NCBI GenBank assembly: GCA_948567375.1
Contig: OX419759.1
Span: 8,214,744-8,278,743 of the forward strand
From: Lunularia cruciata
Lineage: Eukaryota; Streptophyta; Marchantiopsida; Lunulariales; Lunulariaceae
Direction of reading: 5' to 3'
Length of the DNA: 64,000 bases
In this document: in pieces, positions 36,633 through 49,205 of the stretch
How the letters are laid out: each line of letters opens with the position of its first letter
How positions within the stretch are numbered: position 1 is the stretch's first letter
Program-made: the position numbers and the translations under genes
Notes under the pieces: model-generated
Database searches by the model: none
The model's input: the letters and a program-made list of their open reading frames with translations, nothing else
Told to the model about the DNA's origin: nothing

Positions 36633-38027
36633 TGTAAAAGACTAAGACCAAGGAGAGAAATAGGAAAATGGAAGATCACATTGGGACACTTGAGTGTGTG
36701 TGAAACTCCAAATGTCTAGCATGAGCTTTGTATTTATAGGGAGCATACAAAGCTCTTGGGAAGTTTCTCAATAAGTTTCCTTGAACTGCTTTCTTGGAGT
36801 GCAAGCCAAGTTAACTGGGAAGCTTCCTCCTAGAAGTCACCACTTGGCAAGCACATTACCCAATAGTTTCCTAGATACTTCTAGAATATTCTAGGCTAAT
36901 TTGGCACATTTGCTACTTTGTTAACCTTGACTAACTTTATTGTTAAACTCCATATTGTTGTATATTCCCCCACTGCTAGTTGGTGACATCCTTGTTGCCA
37001 TTGAAGCTTCAAACTCTTGGATGGCCATTTATGCATTTTGAAAATGAGAAAGAGGCTCCCAAGTGGCATCATGAAGGGGATACACTTTCTAGAGGACTTT
37101 GTACTCTATATGTTATCAGCGGCCTCATTGAATGTGGCAACGTGCAATGATATGATCAATTTCATATTCTTCAAGGATCATTGATAGGGATAGGAGGATG
37201 AGGAAGAGGAGGTTGGACACAAGGAAAAAGGAGATGGATTAGGAACAAAGGGTTTCAATTTGGAAATATAAAAGATAGGGTGGATGCCCATATGACAAGG
37301 CAAGGCAAGTTGATAAGCAATAGGAGAAATGATTTGGGTGACATCAAAAGGTTCTATCCAATTAGTAGCAAGTTTACAAACTTTGGTATCAAGTGGGAGG
37401 AGTAGGTTATTGGATAAGAGCATGATCTTATCACCAATTTGAAAGGTGACATCATGATGATGGTGCTCTGCATATTGTTTCTAACAATTTTGAGCAACAA
37501 GGAGATAAGATTTGACTTGTTGGAGAGATTGGGATATGGTGGTCAAGAAGGTGGAAGTATGAGAGATATGATATGGAGGAAAATCAAGAAGGGAATCTAG
37601 AACAAGCAGATCTTGGCCAAAATTGAGGAGGAATTATTGTATACAAACTCCATAGCTACAAAACAATCATCCCAATTGGTATGGTGAATATTGACAAAAG
37701 CACAAAGCATATCCTCCAAGGTGTGATTTACACATTTAGTTTGTCCATCAATTTGAGGATGATAGGCCATGGACAAAGTAACCTTAATGCCGAGTATTTG
37801 GAAGAGTGCTTGCCAAATTATTTTGGTGAATTGAGGATCATAGTCTAATATGAATACACTAGGCATCACATGATGCTTGAAGACAATGTCAATTAAATCT
37901 ACACCAATGTTGGAGCATCCATGGTATCAAAGGTTGGTGCCAAATGGATTTCCTTACTAAGCTTCTCCACAAACACTATTATCCTTGTGTGACCTTGCTT
38001 TGTCTTGGGCAAAAATATGATGAGATA
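36633..38027 (-). mobile_element. Gypsy chromovirus copy A2, 3' half with LTR
   Basis: The minus-strand 3' LTR is 36,633-36,962 (about 330 bp, shorter than its sisters). The chromodomain region follows at about 36,970-37,200, then the integrase C-terminal part at 37,178-37,423 and the integrase core at 37,597-37,869. The element is interrupted at 38,028 by copy A3, and its continuation is found at 43,692. It is a fossil broken in many places. Confidence 0.85.
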
Positions 38028-38452
38028 TATAACAATATGGAGTTTAGCAATGAAGTTAGTTAGGGCTAACAAAATAGTGAATAGGTAAAATTAGCCTAGA
38101 ATATTCTAAAAATATTTAAGAAGCTTCTTGGGAAGCTTCTTGGTTAGCTTAGCTTGCACCCCAAGTAAGTAACTTCTAGAAGAAAACTTCTAGAAGCTTC
38201 CAACTAGTTTAGCTTGCAAGCCAAGTAGGTGGCTTCTATATGGTAACTTCTTGAGAAGCTTTTTGGTTAACTTGGCTTGCACTCCAAGAAAGTGGTTCAA
38301 GGCAATTTCTTGAGAAGCTTCGCAAGAGCCTTGTATGCTCCTTATAAATACTATAACCAAAGCGTATGCTAGGCATTTGGAGTTTCCCCATATTCATGTC
38401 CCATTGTGATCTTCCATTCTCTTATTTCTCTCCTCGGTCTTGGTCTTTTACG
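38028..38452 (+). repeat. 5' LTR of copy A3
   Basis: About 425 bp. It contains alternating AAGCTTCTTG-type and TTAGCTTGCAAGCC-type sub-repeats, a TATA-like CTTATAAATAC near 38,341, and a CTTTTAC end just before the primer-binding-like site. Confidence 0.85.
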
Positions 38453-41400
38453 TTGGTATCACATTAGTAATGGGATGGATGGAATTGATAGACCACCAAA
38501 TCCATTTCTGCCAAACCATTGGAATTTTTGTGTTTGAGTACTACCCAAGCATCACTTCACACAATTCATCACCTCACATTTTGGGCAAATTTTTTTTAAT
38601 GCAATCACCTTGTTTGAGAACCCTTGATACTTCTAATGGTAACTTATGGAGAATGATGGACGTATTGCACATCTACATGTTAGAAAATTAGATAAATTAG
38701 GGGTAGTGTGATAGAGTAATAGCCATGGTGGCAATGCTTGAAGTTATCATTGTTATGTGACAACAAACCACGCACCTTACTGTTGGATGAACAATGACAA
38801 GAGCACATAAAGGGAGCACCATTTTGAGAAGGAGAAGACCAAATCCGATTTCCAAAACCCAAGGTATTTGAGGGCAAGAATCTCTAAGTGCAATGAGAAT
38901 TTTGTATTTGATTGTGAATGTTATTTTGAGACTAAAAATCTTCAAGATGAATAGACATGGTCATCCAAAAATTGATCCAAGGTGCTTGATTTGTTGCTTG
39001 ATTTGTTGCTTGATTCACAAATTGGACAGAGCAATGAAGCTATGGTGGCAATTCTGAGTGGAGCAAGCTAAAACGTAGTTTGTTGCACCAATCTTGACAT
39101 GGAAAGAATTCAAGGGTGCAATAATTGGGTGATTCCAAGCAATCAATGCCATGCAAGCTGCACAAGATAAGTTGGTAAAGTTGAGGAGGTTGGTTTTGTA
39201 AGAAGCCAAATCACACAATTCCAAAACACCATTATGCAAATTCTAGATATAATGGATGGTGAAACTCTAGATCAGTTTGTGAGGGGCTTGAAGTCACAAA
39301 CCAAATTAGAAGTGACTATGCAAGAGCCAAAATACTTGGAAGAAGTGATGCAACTAGCAAAGTTTTAACCTTGGTTATAACAACTTGGTCTTGACCTTGA
39401 CCTTCATAAAATTAGCACATTACACATGTGGATGAGCCGGCACTAATGGAGATTGATGCCATGTAACAAAAACCACTTGGATAGCAGATCAAGAAAGATC
39501 GCAGAAAAATGGTGTTTGCTTCTATTGTTACCAAATTGGATATTGTATTGTTGAATGTCCACTCAAGAATGAGCAATCTCAACAAATCACCCAAATGGAG
39601 ATTGTGAAACGGAATGATCAAGAAAACAAGGAATCCCAATAGAAGATTTTGAGCCGTCTACTTGGACTTGATTAGTTCCAACATGATTGAAGGTTCAACC
39701 TATACAAGCTTACTTCACTTGCAAGGTATAATATTTGATTGTGATTATAGAATTTTGGTTGATTTTTAGAAATTCAAAGTATTTCATGTCTATGCAGTTA
39801 GTGAAGGAATTGAGTATTCTTATCAAGCCAATAACTGGAAGTAGATTGATGATGGTGGATGGTAAAAAAGTTCTACATCCCGTACCTTGTATCCTATTAC
39901 TTTCAAGATTGGGAAAGAGTGTTTAGAGTGTATGAGGTTTGTAGTGACACCTCTACACTATGATAATATTCTAGTACTACCTTGGCTTGAACATCATAAG
40001 GTTCAATTTGATTGGACCCGACAACAAATTCAAGTACAATACCAAGGTAAGAATTTTTTATTAGGTTATTTGGCACCTTTGAGTAAAACAACTAAGAATA
40101 GCTAATCACAAGATAGAGATTTTGTAAGGAAAGTAGCCATAGAGCAAGCTTTGAAGGAAGTGAAGTCCCAAGGTGAGAAGTTTATCAAGAAAACAACCAT
40201 AGAGCAAACCTTGAAGGAAGATAAGTCCCTAGATGGGAAGTTTGTTACTGAAGTAGCTATAGAGCAAGTTTTGGAAGAAGATAAGTTTATTTTTACAGTG
40301 TGGATCAAGCTTATTGCACAAGGAGAATTTGAGGAGAGTTAGGAACCTCATTAAGCAATGGTTGATCAAATAGTTCAAGAGTTTACTGATTTGTTTCCAA
40401 ATGATCTACCAAAGGGATCACTCCTCTGATTATGGTATGTCTTTCAAGATTGAGTTATTACCAAAGAGTACTCCAATGAGTAGACCAATCTATCGGCTCT
40501 CACCCAAGGAGTTAGTGGAGTTGAAAACAACATTCATGGAGTTGTTGGAGAAGGATTTCATACAGTATAATACATCTCTTTGTGGAGCACCAGTATTATT
40601 CATTCCAAAGAAAGATGGAAAACTTCATTTTTGTATTGATAACCATGGGCTCAATAAACAATCAGTGAAGATTGCATACCCCTTGCCTCAAATTGATGAC
40701 TTGCTTGATCAATTGAGTGGAGCACAATACTTCTCCAAGTTGGATCTTTACAACGGTTACTAGCAAACCCCTATTGATAGGGAGATGTACAAATGATTAT
40801 CTTTTGCATAAGTTATGGACATTTTGAGTGGAGAGTTCTACCTTTTGGGCTCACTAATGCTCCAATAGTCTTCATGGATTAGATGCATCGGGTGTTGGAT
40901 GGATTGTTGTTGGATGGATTGTTGGATTAGTCCGTGGTGGTGTTCTTGGATGATTTACAACAAAACAAAGGCAAAACATTTGAATCACATGTGAGAAGTC
41001 TTAAGATAACTACAATAGTGGAAGTTCTATTGTAAGAAGTTGAAGTGTGTCTTTTGGCAAAAGGGAGTTACCTTCTTGGGTCACAAGATCTCATTGGAGG
41101 GGATCAAGTTGGAAGAGGAGAAAATCAAGGCCATCATTGATTGGCCTACTCCAAAGAATTCTATTGAAGTATGGGCATTTAATGGATTGGTTAGCTTTTA
41201 CCAACGATTCATCCACTACTATGCTCATGTGGCCGCATCATTGACCGATCTCTTGGGGAAAAACTTGAGCTTTCAATGGATCAACAAGCACAAAGAAGCA
41301 TTGTAGAAGCTTAAACATATGGTATCTTCAAGCCTAGTTCTTCAACCATATGATCCTCAACTACCATGTGTGGTTGATTTTGATACTTCTAACTTTGCAA

Positions 41401-43276
41401 TTGGAGTTATGTTGCAATAAGAATTCACAGATGGATTGCATCTCATTGCCTTTGTGTATTGTAAACTAAATATAGTAGAAAGGAATTCTTCTACTTGAGG
41501 TTGGAAAGAACTAGTGATGGTATATGCCACCAAGGTATGGAGGCAATATCTCTTGGGGAAACAAGTGGTCATGCAAATTAATCACAAGCCCTTGTTGCAG
41601 ACATTACATTTGGAACACATGAAGAGTCAACATCATCGATGGGAGGAACAACTACATTTGTTTAACATCAAACTTGAGTACAAACCTGGTCGGTTCCATG
41701 TCATCCCTGATGCCCTATCACAATGACCTGATTTGAAATTTCTTCCTCTCATCATAGTGGCAATTACAATAGTATCCATTGACTCCAAAGTCCAAATTGA
41801 GTTTCAAACAACTCTACAACAAAATCCTTTCTTTTAGATGATACAAGGTCATCTTGTAGCATACAACAAGGAGTACAATATCTTCTCCTACAAGGATGGC
41901 CTTCTATTCCATGAGGACTGGATTTGTGTTCCAGCCAAAGGTGATGTCCGACTTGTGCACCTTCAAGAAGCCCATGATTTACCAATTATTGGTCATATGG
42001 GTGTGGACAAGACCTTGGATACCCTCCAATGCAAATGGCGGTGGCCCAACATGGCACAAGATGTTTGGAAATTTGTCCGGTCATGTGAGAGTTGCCAATG
42101 CAACAAGGCTAGTAACCAAAAACTAAGTGGACTCCTTCAACCACTCCCCATTCCATCTACTCATTAAGAACATGTGAGCTTAGATCTCATCACATCCTTG
42201 CCCAAGACAAAGCAAAGTCACATAGCCATTGTGGTGTTTGTGAATAGGCTTAGGAAGCAAATCCATTTGGCACCACCTGTTGATATTGTGGATGCTCCAA
42301 CCTTGGCAAAGATCTACTTTGATAATGTATTCAAGCATCATGGGATATCATGTGTACTCATCTCCGACCGTGATCCTTGCTTCATTGGAAAGTTTTTGCA
42401 AGCTTTGTTCCAAATACTCGACACCAAGCTTGATGTATCCATGGCCTATCATTCTCAAACAAATGTGCAAATTGAACATGCACCTTGGAGGATATGTTTC
42501 ATGCCTTTGTCAATGTTCACCATATCAATTGGGATGAATGTCTTGCAGTTGCATAGTTTGCAAATAATAATTCCAAATAGACAAGCATCAAATTCTGTCC
42601 TTTCTTCCTTAATTTGGCCAAGATCCACTTGTTCTAGATCCCCTTCTTGCTCCTCTTCCATCTTATGTCCCTCATATTTCAACCTTCTTGACCACCATAT
42701 TCCCAATCCCTCCAACAAGCCAAATTGCATCTCCTTGTTGCCCCAAATTGTCACAAACAATTAACAGACCACCATTGTCGTGATCTCACTTTTCAAGTTG
42801 ATGATAAAGTCATGCTCTTGTCTAGTAACCTACCCCTCCCACTTGATACCCAACTCCGTAAACTTGATCCTAATTGGATAGGACTCTTTGAGGTCACACA
42901 ACTCATTTCTCCTATTGTTTATCAACTTGCCTTGCCTTGCCTTGTCTTGTCATATGCACATCCACCTTATCTTTCATATTTCCAAGTTGAAACCATTTGT
43001 CCTTAATCCATCTTCTTTTTCCTCTTGTGTCCAACCTCTTCCTCCTCCCCTCCCTATCAATGATCATGAGGAATATGAAGTTGATTGTATCCTTGCATGT
43101 CACCGCATGCTACTAGACCACCAACCACATATGGAGTACAAGGTCCTTTGGAAAGGGTATCCCCTTCATGTGCTACATGGGAACCTCTTTCTCATCTCCA
43201 GAATTCACAAATGGTCATCTAGGAGTTTGAAGCTTCAATTGTAACAACGACATCACCAACTAGCAATGGGAAAATA

Positions 43277-43691
43277 TGTAGCAATATGGAGTTTAGCAAT
43301 GAAGGTAGTTATGGCTAACAAAATAGTGAATAGGCTAAATTAACATAAAATATTCTAAAAGTATCTAGGAAGCTTCTTGGGAAGCTTCTTGGTTAGCTTA
43401 GCTTGCACCCCAAGTTAATAGCTTGTAGAAGCTTCTAACTAGCTTAGCTTGCAAGCCAAATAGACAACTTCTAGAAGAAAGCTTCTTGAGAAGCTTCTTG
43501 GTTACTTGGCTTACACTCCAAGAAAGTGGTTCAAGGAAGCTTCTTGAGAAGTTTCTCAGGGGCCTTGTATGCTCCCTATTCAAAAGATCAAAATTCAAGC
43601 TCATGTTAGGTATTTGGTGTTCTCCTATACTCAAGTGTCCCAATGTGATCTTTCATTCTCCTATTTTTCTCTTCAATCTTGGTCTTTTACA
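43277..43691 (+). repeat. 3' LTR of copy A3
   Basis: About 415 bp. It begins TGTAGCAATATGGAG, ends TCTTTTACA, and pairs with the LTR at 38,028-38,452 along its whole length. Confidence 0.9.
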
Positions 43692-43887
43692 AGATCTAAG
43701 CTCATGTGTTCCTATCAAGTAGATGGAATATAGAGTGGTTGAAAGATTCCACTTGGTTTTTGATTGTTGGTCTTGTTACGTTGGCATTTTCACACAATCA
43801 GACAAACTCTTGAACATCTTGTGACATGCTGGGTCACCACCAATGGTGTTGGAGTGCACCCAAGGTCTTGTTCACATCCATGTGACT
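43692..43887 (-). mobile_element. Gypsy copy A2, continuation beyond the nested A3
   Basis: It starts AGATCTAAGCTCATGTG, the direct continuation of the sequence left of 38,028 as judged from copy A1 at 3,210-3,400. The resemblance to A1 runs to CATGTGACT and then stops at the family B LTR. The rest of A2 is missing from the window. Confidence 0.8.
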
Positions 43888-44589
43888 TGTAACACACATT
43901 TGTGCATGTATATAGTATTGTGATATTTAGCTTGGTATTATAAATACTTGAGAGATATTATTTATATAGAGCTAAAGGATGGTTCTGCATTAGTCCTGAT
44001 TAGTTGAATTTAGTCATAGCTAAGATAGTGATGACTTTACTTTAAAGGAAGTATAAAAATGAACACCACTATTTTGGATTCTAGTGTATTGACTTGGTAT
44101 TATTCTTAGGTGTTTGGCTTTGAAGAAAAAATTGAGAACTCTTGGGCCAATAAATCTTTTTGTTTTGGATTCTTCTATAGTCCAAAGATAGCTCATGTAA
44201 AGGAATCTTTGACTTAGTGGTTGGATCAAGATAGGATCACATGCTTAGTGGAATATACCTATATGGATGGATATTCCTTTATTCTTTTTGACTTGACTTG
44301 ACTTGACTTGACTTCTAGCCTAGTAACTTGAGTTACTCCAATAATTATTAACTTTAGTGTGTAACTATTTCACAAGTATATAAACTAAGGGTGAGGAGGT
44401 ACTCATCATCCTTTCATTTGCAACTATCTCTCTCTCTCATTGAGTTCTCTAGTGAGCAATGTCTTGAGTCTTGGAGTGTTAGCCTTGGAAGAGTATGATT
44501 GAGTTGAGATTCCTTGTCTTCTTAGTCCATGTGCATTACCATAATTACCATTAGAGGTTCATCTTGAATGAGAGACAGGCCGGCTCACA
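43888..44589 (+). repeat. LTR of family B copy B2
   Basis: It starts TGTAACACAC and ends GGCTCACA, matching copy B1 at 6,412-7,095 throughout. It has a TATA-like AGTATATAAAC near 44,376 and a (ACTTG)n run at about 44,289-44,313. Confidence 0.8.
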
Positions 44590-46700
44590 TTTTTAGTTCC
44601 AATGTCGTAACCTCTCTAGAAGGCAAGATAATATTCCGTGTATAATTCTATATTACATAGAATGAGGCTATGAGAACTCACTTGAAGAGTACTTTAGGGG
44701 ATGAGAGTGCTAAACTTATGTTAGAGAACTTGGACCCATTTTTATACCCTATAGTTCATTATGATGTCTTTGACGTGATTTTGTATATCTTGTACACATG
44801 AGAAGATTTGGAGAGATTGTATGAGGTAGATTATAGATTTTGGGGGATTATGATAATTTTGGGTAAAATCTCAAGTTTGAGATCTAGATTTGAAATTTTT
44901 AAACATGATATTTTGGGTTATCCTTCAGTAGCACACTTAAAATTATTATGAAAGTTACTATGCGCACTAAGCTAGAATTTTTGAATGTTGATAGGGTAAA
45001 TTGCTCTTATAACTATAACTGTATGCTCTCTAGAAAATTATACATAGTCTGCCATTTCTTCAATTTTCAATGGGTTGTTCTTAAACTTTCTAAGAAAATT
45101 TAGTGCACCACATCTTGCCTTTTGACACAAAAATGAAAGAGATATAATTCTTGCATAAAAATTAGAGAGATATAATTCTTGCATAGGGAGTTATGAGTTT
45201 TTAAAATGAGTTATGAGTTTTTAAGGGTAGTTTTTGGACCAAATCTGAAATATGTGTGCTGAATAGAAAGGTGCCTAGGCCAAATGGTTAAATGAAAAGA
45301 TTTGAAATTTTGCACGGAGAGATACATTAGAGTTGTGATTAAGTGCATAAAATTTCAAAGGACTATGACATACCAATTGAGAGGTTTGAGTGACATTGTG
45401 AAGAAGTGTCAATTCTGCAAAGTTGAGATCTCATACATGAGGAGTTTGAGAGCAACAAAAAGCATATTTGAGTGTTTAGATTCATCTTGGAAACATGGAG
45501 GGTCATCAAGAGTAGAAATTAAGACTATGCAAGGTTCTTCAAGGGTTTGAGGTGATTATAGGGATGGATTTGAAAATAAAAAATTAGAATAGAATTTGAA
45601 GAGAATGTTGAGAGGATCCAAAAACCTACACCACTTAGAGGAAAGAGTAGATCTAAGTGCTTTTATGTGAAAAGAAGAGATATAAAGCAAGTTCATGTTC
45701 ATTGACTTTTGAGAGCAAGAGATTGAGGGAAAGGAGAGGCTTACTTGACTTGGGTTTACATGTTAGATCTTCTTCACCAAGATTTGGAGGGAGAAGATTT
45801 AAGACCAAGGAGTTGTGTGAGGTTTGTAGAGTGGAAAGACTTCCCAAAGAACATGAGTATAGTGGAGTAAAAGCATTTTTGAAGGCTTTGGTGAAGTATC
45901 TTAAAGAGAGTTTTAATACAATTACATAAATACTACCACCTTAATCAGCTAGTTCTCAAGATTAGTAATGAAAATAATCTTTCAACTTATGGATAAACTA
46001 TTTATGAGAGTTTGATCAATGCACTCTAGGATTTAATGTTACTATAGAAATCTTGGAGCAACTTGAACATTTTGTGTTCCCTAAGGTGTATTACTCTCAA
46101 ATGGTGCTAATCATGTACATACTCTATTAGTTATAGAGTGAGAGAAAACAAAAATAATTGAGAGAAAAGAAAGATAGTGAAAGGTTAAGACGGGAAACTT
46201 TCGGTTTTCTTTAGCAAGGATGGAGAAGATGTTGAGATCTTTGTGAAAGATTTCAAGAGAGTTTGCATAGGAGAAAATGAAAGGATGAAGAATGAGTGGG
46301 CCTCATTATACCAAGATTTCATTGAAGATACAACACTTACATGGTATGAGTCAGAATACCAAAAGAGATAGAGTAGAGATGAGCAAGAAGAGTCTTGGGA
46401 GAGTTTGACTTCCGCACTCATTGACTTTCTTCTATATAAAATTTATGAGAAATTGATGGGTGAATACATTTCTCAAACAAGGAGATAGAGAGAAAATGAG
46501 AGTCAACGGGGAAAGAGTGGAGAAGTTAAAGTCAATATTTTGGATAGTGTTGAGGAAGTGTGTGGATAATATAGAAACTACTATGATTAGTATAGGAGTT
46601 ATGTCATCAAGAATTTTGTGAAAATATTAAAACCATAAATTAGAAACAAGATGAGATATGAAAAACATTTTTCCAATGTTAAAGTTATTAAGATTACACT

Positions 46701-46764
46701 TCGCATGAAAGTGATTTGGTGGTGAACTAAATTCGCATGAAAGTGATTTGGTGGTGAACTAAAT
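46701..46764 (+). repeat. Exact two-copy tandem duplication, period 32
   Basis: TCGCATGAAAGTGATTTGG and the following bases are repeated head to tail, 46,701-46,732 and 46,733-46,764. Confidence 0.95.
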
Positions 46765-46904
46765 TGTGCCTCTCCTCGATATTGAGTAATATTTGATACT
46801 TTGGTGGCAAGAATTGTATCATAAGTAATAATTACTCAAGTTCTTGTATCTCCACCACAAGTTTCATTTCAAATCATCACAAACAACTTGTAGATCAAGG
46901 CGGG

Positions 46905-48564
46905 GTAACTATGATCTACTGACCACGTAATAAAGCTAAATTATTGGGTATTCGTCCATTGAAATGGTTATTCGAGAGATCTAAGGCTATGTAAATTACG
47001 AACATTGGAACACGCTGACGGGCACGTATTACAGTGAGGTCACCAACGTATAGATCCTCACGGTAGTACCGGCTGTTTTTTTCTCGGCTCTCACCACATA
47101 ACCACCGGATATAATCTGCTCTCCTGAAATGAAATTGTTCATCTTAAAGATATCATCAAAAATTATCCCCCTCAAATTATTGCTAGCAAGTTTAAAACAC
47201 TACCAACTTTGAGCGCCATATCCAATGCGGGAGTCCTCCAGAAAGCTGGTTCCTAGCCAAGCTGAAGACTCGAAGAAGCGGAAAGCTTTGGTTAACTATG
47301 GTATGACTCCACTGAATTTATTGGCACTCAAGTCGAGCAGGAACAATTTTGTGCACGACTTTAGCGTAGTCGGTATCTGACCCGTTAGATTACTTTCGTA
47401 GACGTAAAATATCTCGAGATTTGGCAGAAATTGATTGTAACACTGCCACTGAAGTGATTGCCATTCAGCTTTAAGATTTGGAGCTCTGTGAACCTTTCAA
47501 TGCTAGAGGTTAGACTTCTTTGGAGGCGATTGCCCGACAGTTCGAGTACCTCCAGATGAGAGCCGAAGGTGGGAAATGGGCCACTGCAGGGAAGAGTCCT
47601 CCCGAACTGTTCCAACCGACGTCAAATAAATTCAGAGCAGTACAGTTCCCAATTTCTGGTGGAAGACTACCCTCCAGATTACTATCGTAAACAGAGAAGT
47701 GTTCAAGGCCTGATAAGTTGCCAATCCTGGAGGATATTTCACCATCCAGACCAGTGTCACCTAACCGTAAAAGCTGAAGATCTTTGAAAGTGTAAAAATA
47801 TTCCGCAATGCCACCCGTGAGTTTATTGCCGGTCCAATCAAGGTGTTGGAGGCTCGGAGATTCCGGAATGCCACCCCTGAGTTCATTGCCGCTCAAATCA
47901 AGATGTTGGAGCCTCGGAGGGTTCTGCACTGATGGGATGCACAAAGGTTATTATCTGCAAGCTCTACCTCGAGCAACGTCGAAATGTTGAACAGTGACTT
48001 CGGAGTGCTCCCACTCAGGGGATTCCGAAACAGATACAAGTATGGAAGATTCTCCAGGTGCGACAGCTCGATTGCAATATTTCCGTCCAATAAATTTCGT
48101 CAGAGAGCGAGAAAAGTTAGCTTCTTTAGCTGCCCAGTTCAGTTGGAATTCTACCCATTAGCGAATTATCATACAGATCCAATTCTAGAAGCCGCTCGCA
48201 GAGTCCTAAGCTGGGAGGAATTGCTCCGCTGAACAGGTTAATAGAGAGGTTGAGACAGTGAAGAGAAGAGAGGTTGCCCAGAAATGAACTGATAGTACCC
48301 TGGAATTGCTTGTGTGGCAGCAATAAAGAAGACACACGCTTGGCTTCGTTGCAAGAAACTCCGCTCCAATTGCACAAATTGGACAAGTTGGTTGAATTCA
48401 GTCCGCTTGAACTTCAGACGGATCGCTTGAAAGCCATTCTTGAATTCCAACAGCACCTCTCTGGCAGATTGGACAAGTTGGTTGAATTCAGTCCGCTAGA
48501 ACTTCAGACGGATCGCTTGAAAGCCATTCTTGAATTCCAACAGCACCTCTCTGGCAGATGACAT
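46905..48564 (-). pseudogene. LRR receptor-like protein/kinase pseudogene (extracellular part)
   Basis: Minus strand. It opens near 48,564 with an LRR N-terminal cap (VLLEFKNGF, then NLCNWSGVSCNEA near 48,380). Many plant-type leucine-rich repeats follow (LxxLDLSxNxLxGxIP), for example at 48,300, 48,060, 47,870, 47,700 and 47,520. Near 47,100 comes a non-LRR island-like stretch, and then more LRRs (ALDLSNNHFNGRIP near 46,985). Such ectodomains bind peptide or other ligands at the cell surface. The frame is interrupted by several stops and frameshifts (one stop after SANKFSGVIP near 47,308). A 90-bp tandem duplication sits in the cap. No signal peptide, membrane helix or kinase domain is found; the remaining 3' part would lie where family B copy B2 now ends. 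Receptor kinase and receptor-like protein cannot be told apart. Confidence 0.85.
48379..48558. repeat. Two-copy tandem duplication, period 90, in the LRR cap
   Basis: Units 48,379-48,468 and 48,469-48,558 differ at one base by eye (CCGCTTGAAC against CCGCTAGAAC). Ninety is a multiple of three, so the duplication itself keeps the frame (30 codons). The near identity means it is recent compared with the decay of the gene. Confidence 0.95.
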
Positions 48565-48716
48565 GTTGAGTATTAGAAACATCCATCTTATTCAAATGTG
48601 GTATTTATGTAGCACTGAAATGTGGGAGTTCTGGGCTACACAGTAGAGCTAACAAATTTCTGAAATCAACGTAATGCTCTTGCAAATGACATCCGCTGGT
48701 GCATGTTAGAGTTTAG

Positions 48717-49040
48717 GATTCTAACCCGTCTTGAAAAGAATTTCCATTTGGCTCGACTTGATAGTCACCAACAAGATTCTCAACGTTGATACGACTCTGA
48801 GTGTAGACGTTTGCTAATGTGTATTTGATCACGAGTGGTCTCCTGACATCGTGAAACTCCACGTTCCTGGAACTCACAGATCTAGAAGAATGAAGATCAA
48901 ATAATTTCGTGACCAATTCCAGTTTTCATCTAGCATGGAACTCCCGATGGACGCTTTGAGTAAGGCTGTGATAGCTTCCTGGAGACCGACGGGAACCAAG
49001 GGAGCTTGGAGAAAGCCATTCACCTCCTCGACATAGTGTA
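48717..49040 (-). pseudogene. Unrecognised gene fragment
   Basis: Two minus-strand readings of protein-like composition lie end to end: about 49,040-48,930 (pattern GFLQAPLVPVGLQEAITALL) and 48,916-48,717, ending in a stop (patterns SSRNVEFHDVRRPLVIKYTL and NVYTQSRINVENLVGDYQ). They are in different frames, so either a small intron or a frameshift lies between them. I do not recognise the family. It sits just upstream of the LRR pseudogene on the same strand and could be the end of a neighbouring host gene. Confidence 0.35.
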
Positions 49041-49205
49041 GTGACGAATATTGAAATGAGTCAGACAGAATTCACCTCCTCGACATAGTGTAATGACGAA
49101 TACTGAAATGAGTCAGACAGAAGGCCACTTCACATGGCTCAATGATGTACAAGAATACTGAAAAGAGCCAGACAGAAGGCCATTGCACATGGCTCAAATA
49201 ATGTA
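49018..49205. repeat. Compound tandem duplications, periods 52 and about 56
   Basis: ATTCACCTCCTCGACATAG starts at 49,018 and again at 49,070. Directly after, a second unit containing GACAGAAGGCCA and CACATGGCTCAA is also present twice. Two neighbouring segments were thus duplicated independently. Confidence 0.9.

Larger units (their letters stand above)
38028..43691 (+). mobile_element. Gypsy chromovirus copy A3 with both LTRs, nested in A2
   Basis: About 5.66 kb. Its 5' LTR is 38,028-38,452 and its 3' LTR 43,277-43,691. A primer-binding-like TTGGTATCA follows the 5' LTR at 38,453. The internal order on the plus strand is gag (near 39,230-39,370), a CCHC-like knuckle (about 39,512-39,563), protease (39,670-40,040), reverse transcriptase (40,401-40,960), RNase H (41,040-41,740), integrase (41,838-42,600) and chromodomain (about 43,060-43,240). 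It is flanked by AGATA and AGATC, a 5-bp target duplication with one change. Its LTRs differ at roughly one site in six to ten by eye, so the insertion is old. It is structurally whole but broken in many places. Confidence 0.9.
43888..46790 (+). mobile_element. Family B LTR retroelement copy B2, 5' part
   Basis: The LTR 43,888-44,589 is followed by about 1.6 kb of leader-like sequence. A gag-like region on the plus strand follows at about 46,190-46,680 (pattern GEDVEIFVKDFKRV, then WASLYQDFIEDT and LTWYES), typical of Gypsy-type retrotransposon gag. No pol region follows, and the resemblance ends just after a 32-bp tandem duplication at 46,701. It sits in the remains of Gypsy A2, so it is younger than A2. 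It is a fossil with several breaks and its 3' half is lost. Confidence 0.7.

Noticed and set aside
1631-46790. The A-then-B order at 1.6-8 kb and 36.6-46.8 kb as one segmental duplication
   Set aside because: The B LTRs entered at different points (beyond the protease region in one, in the integrase region in the other), so the two nests formed separately.
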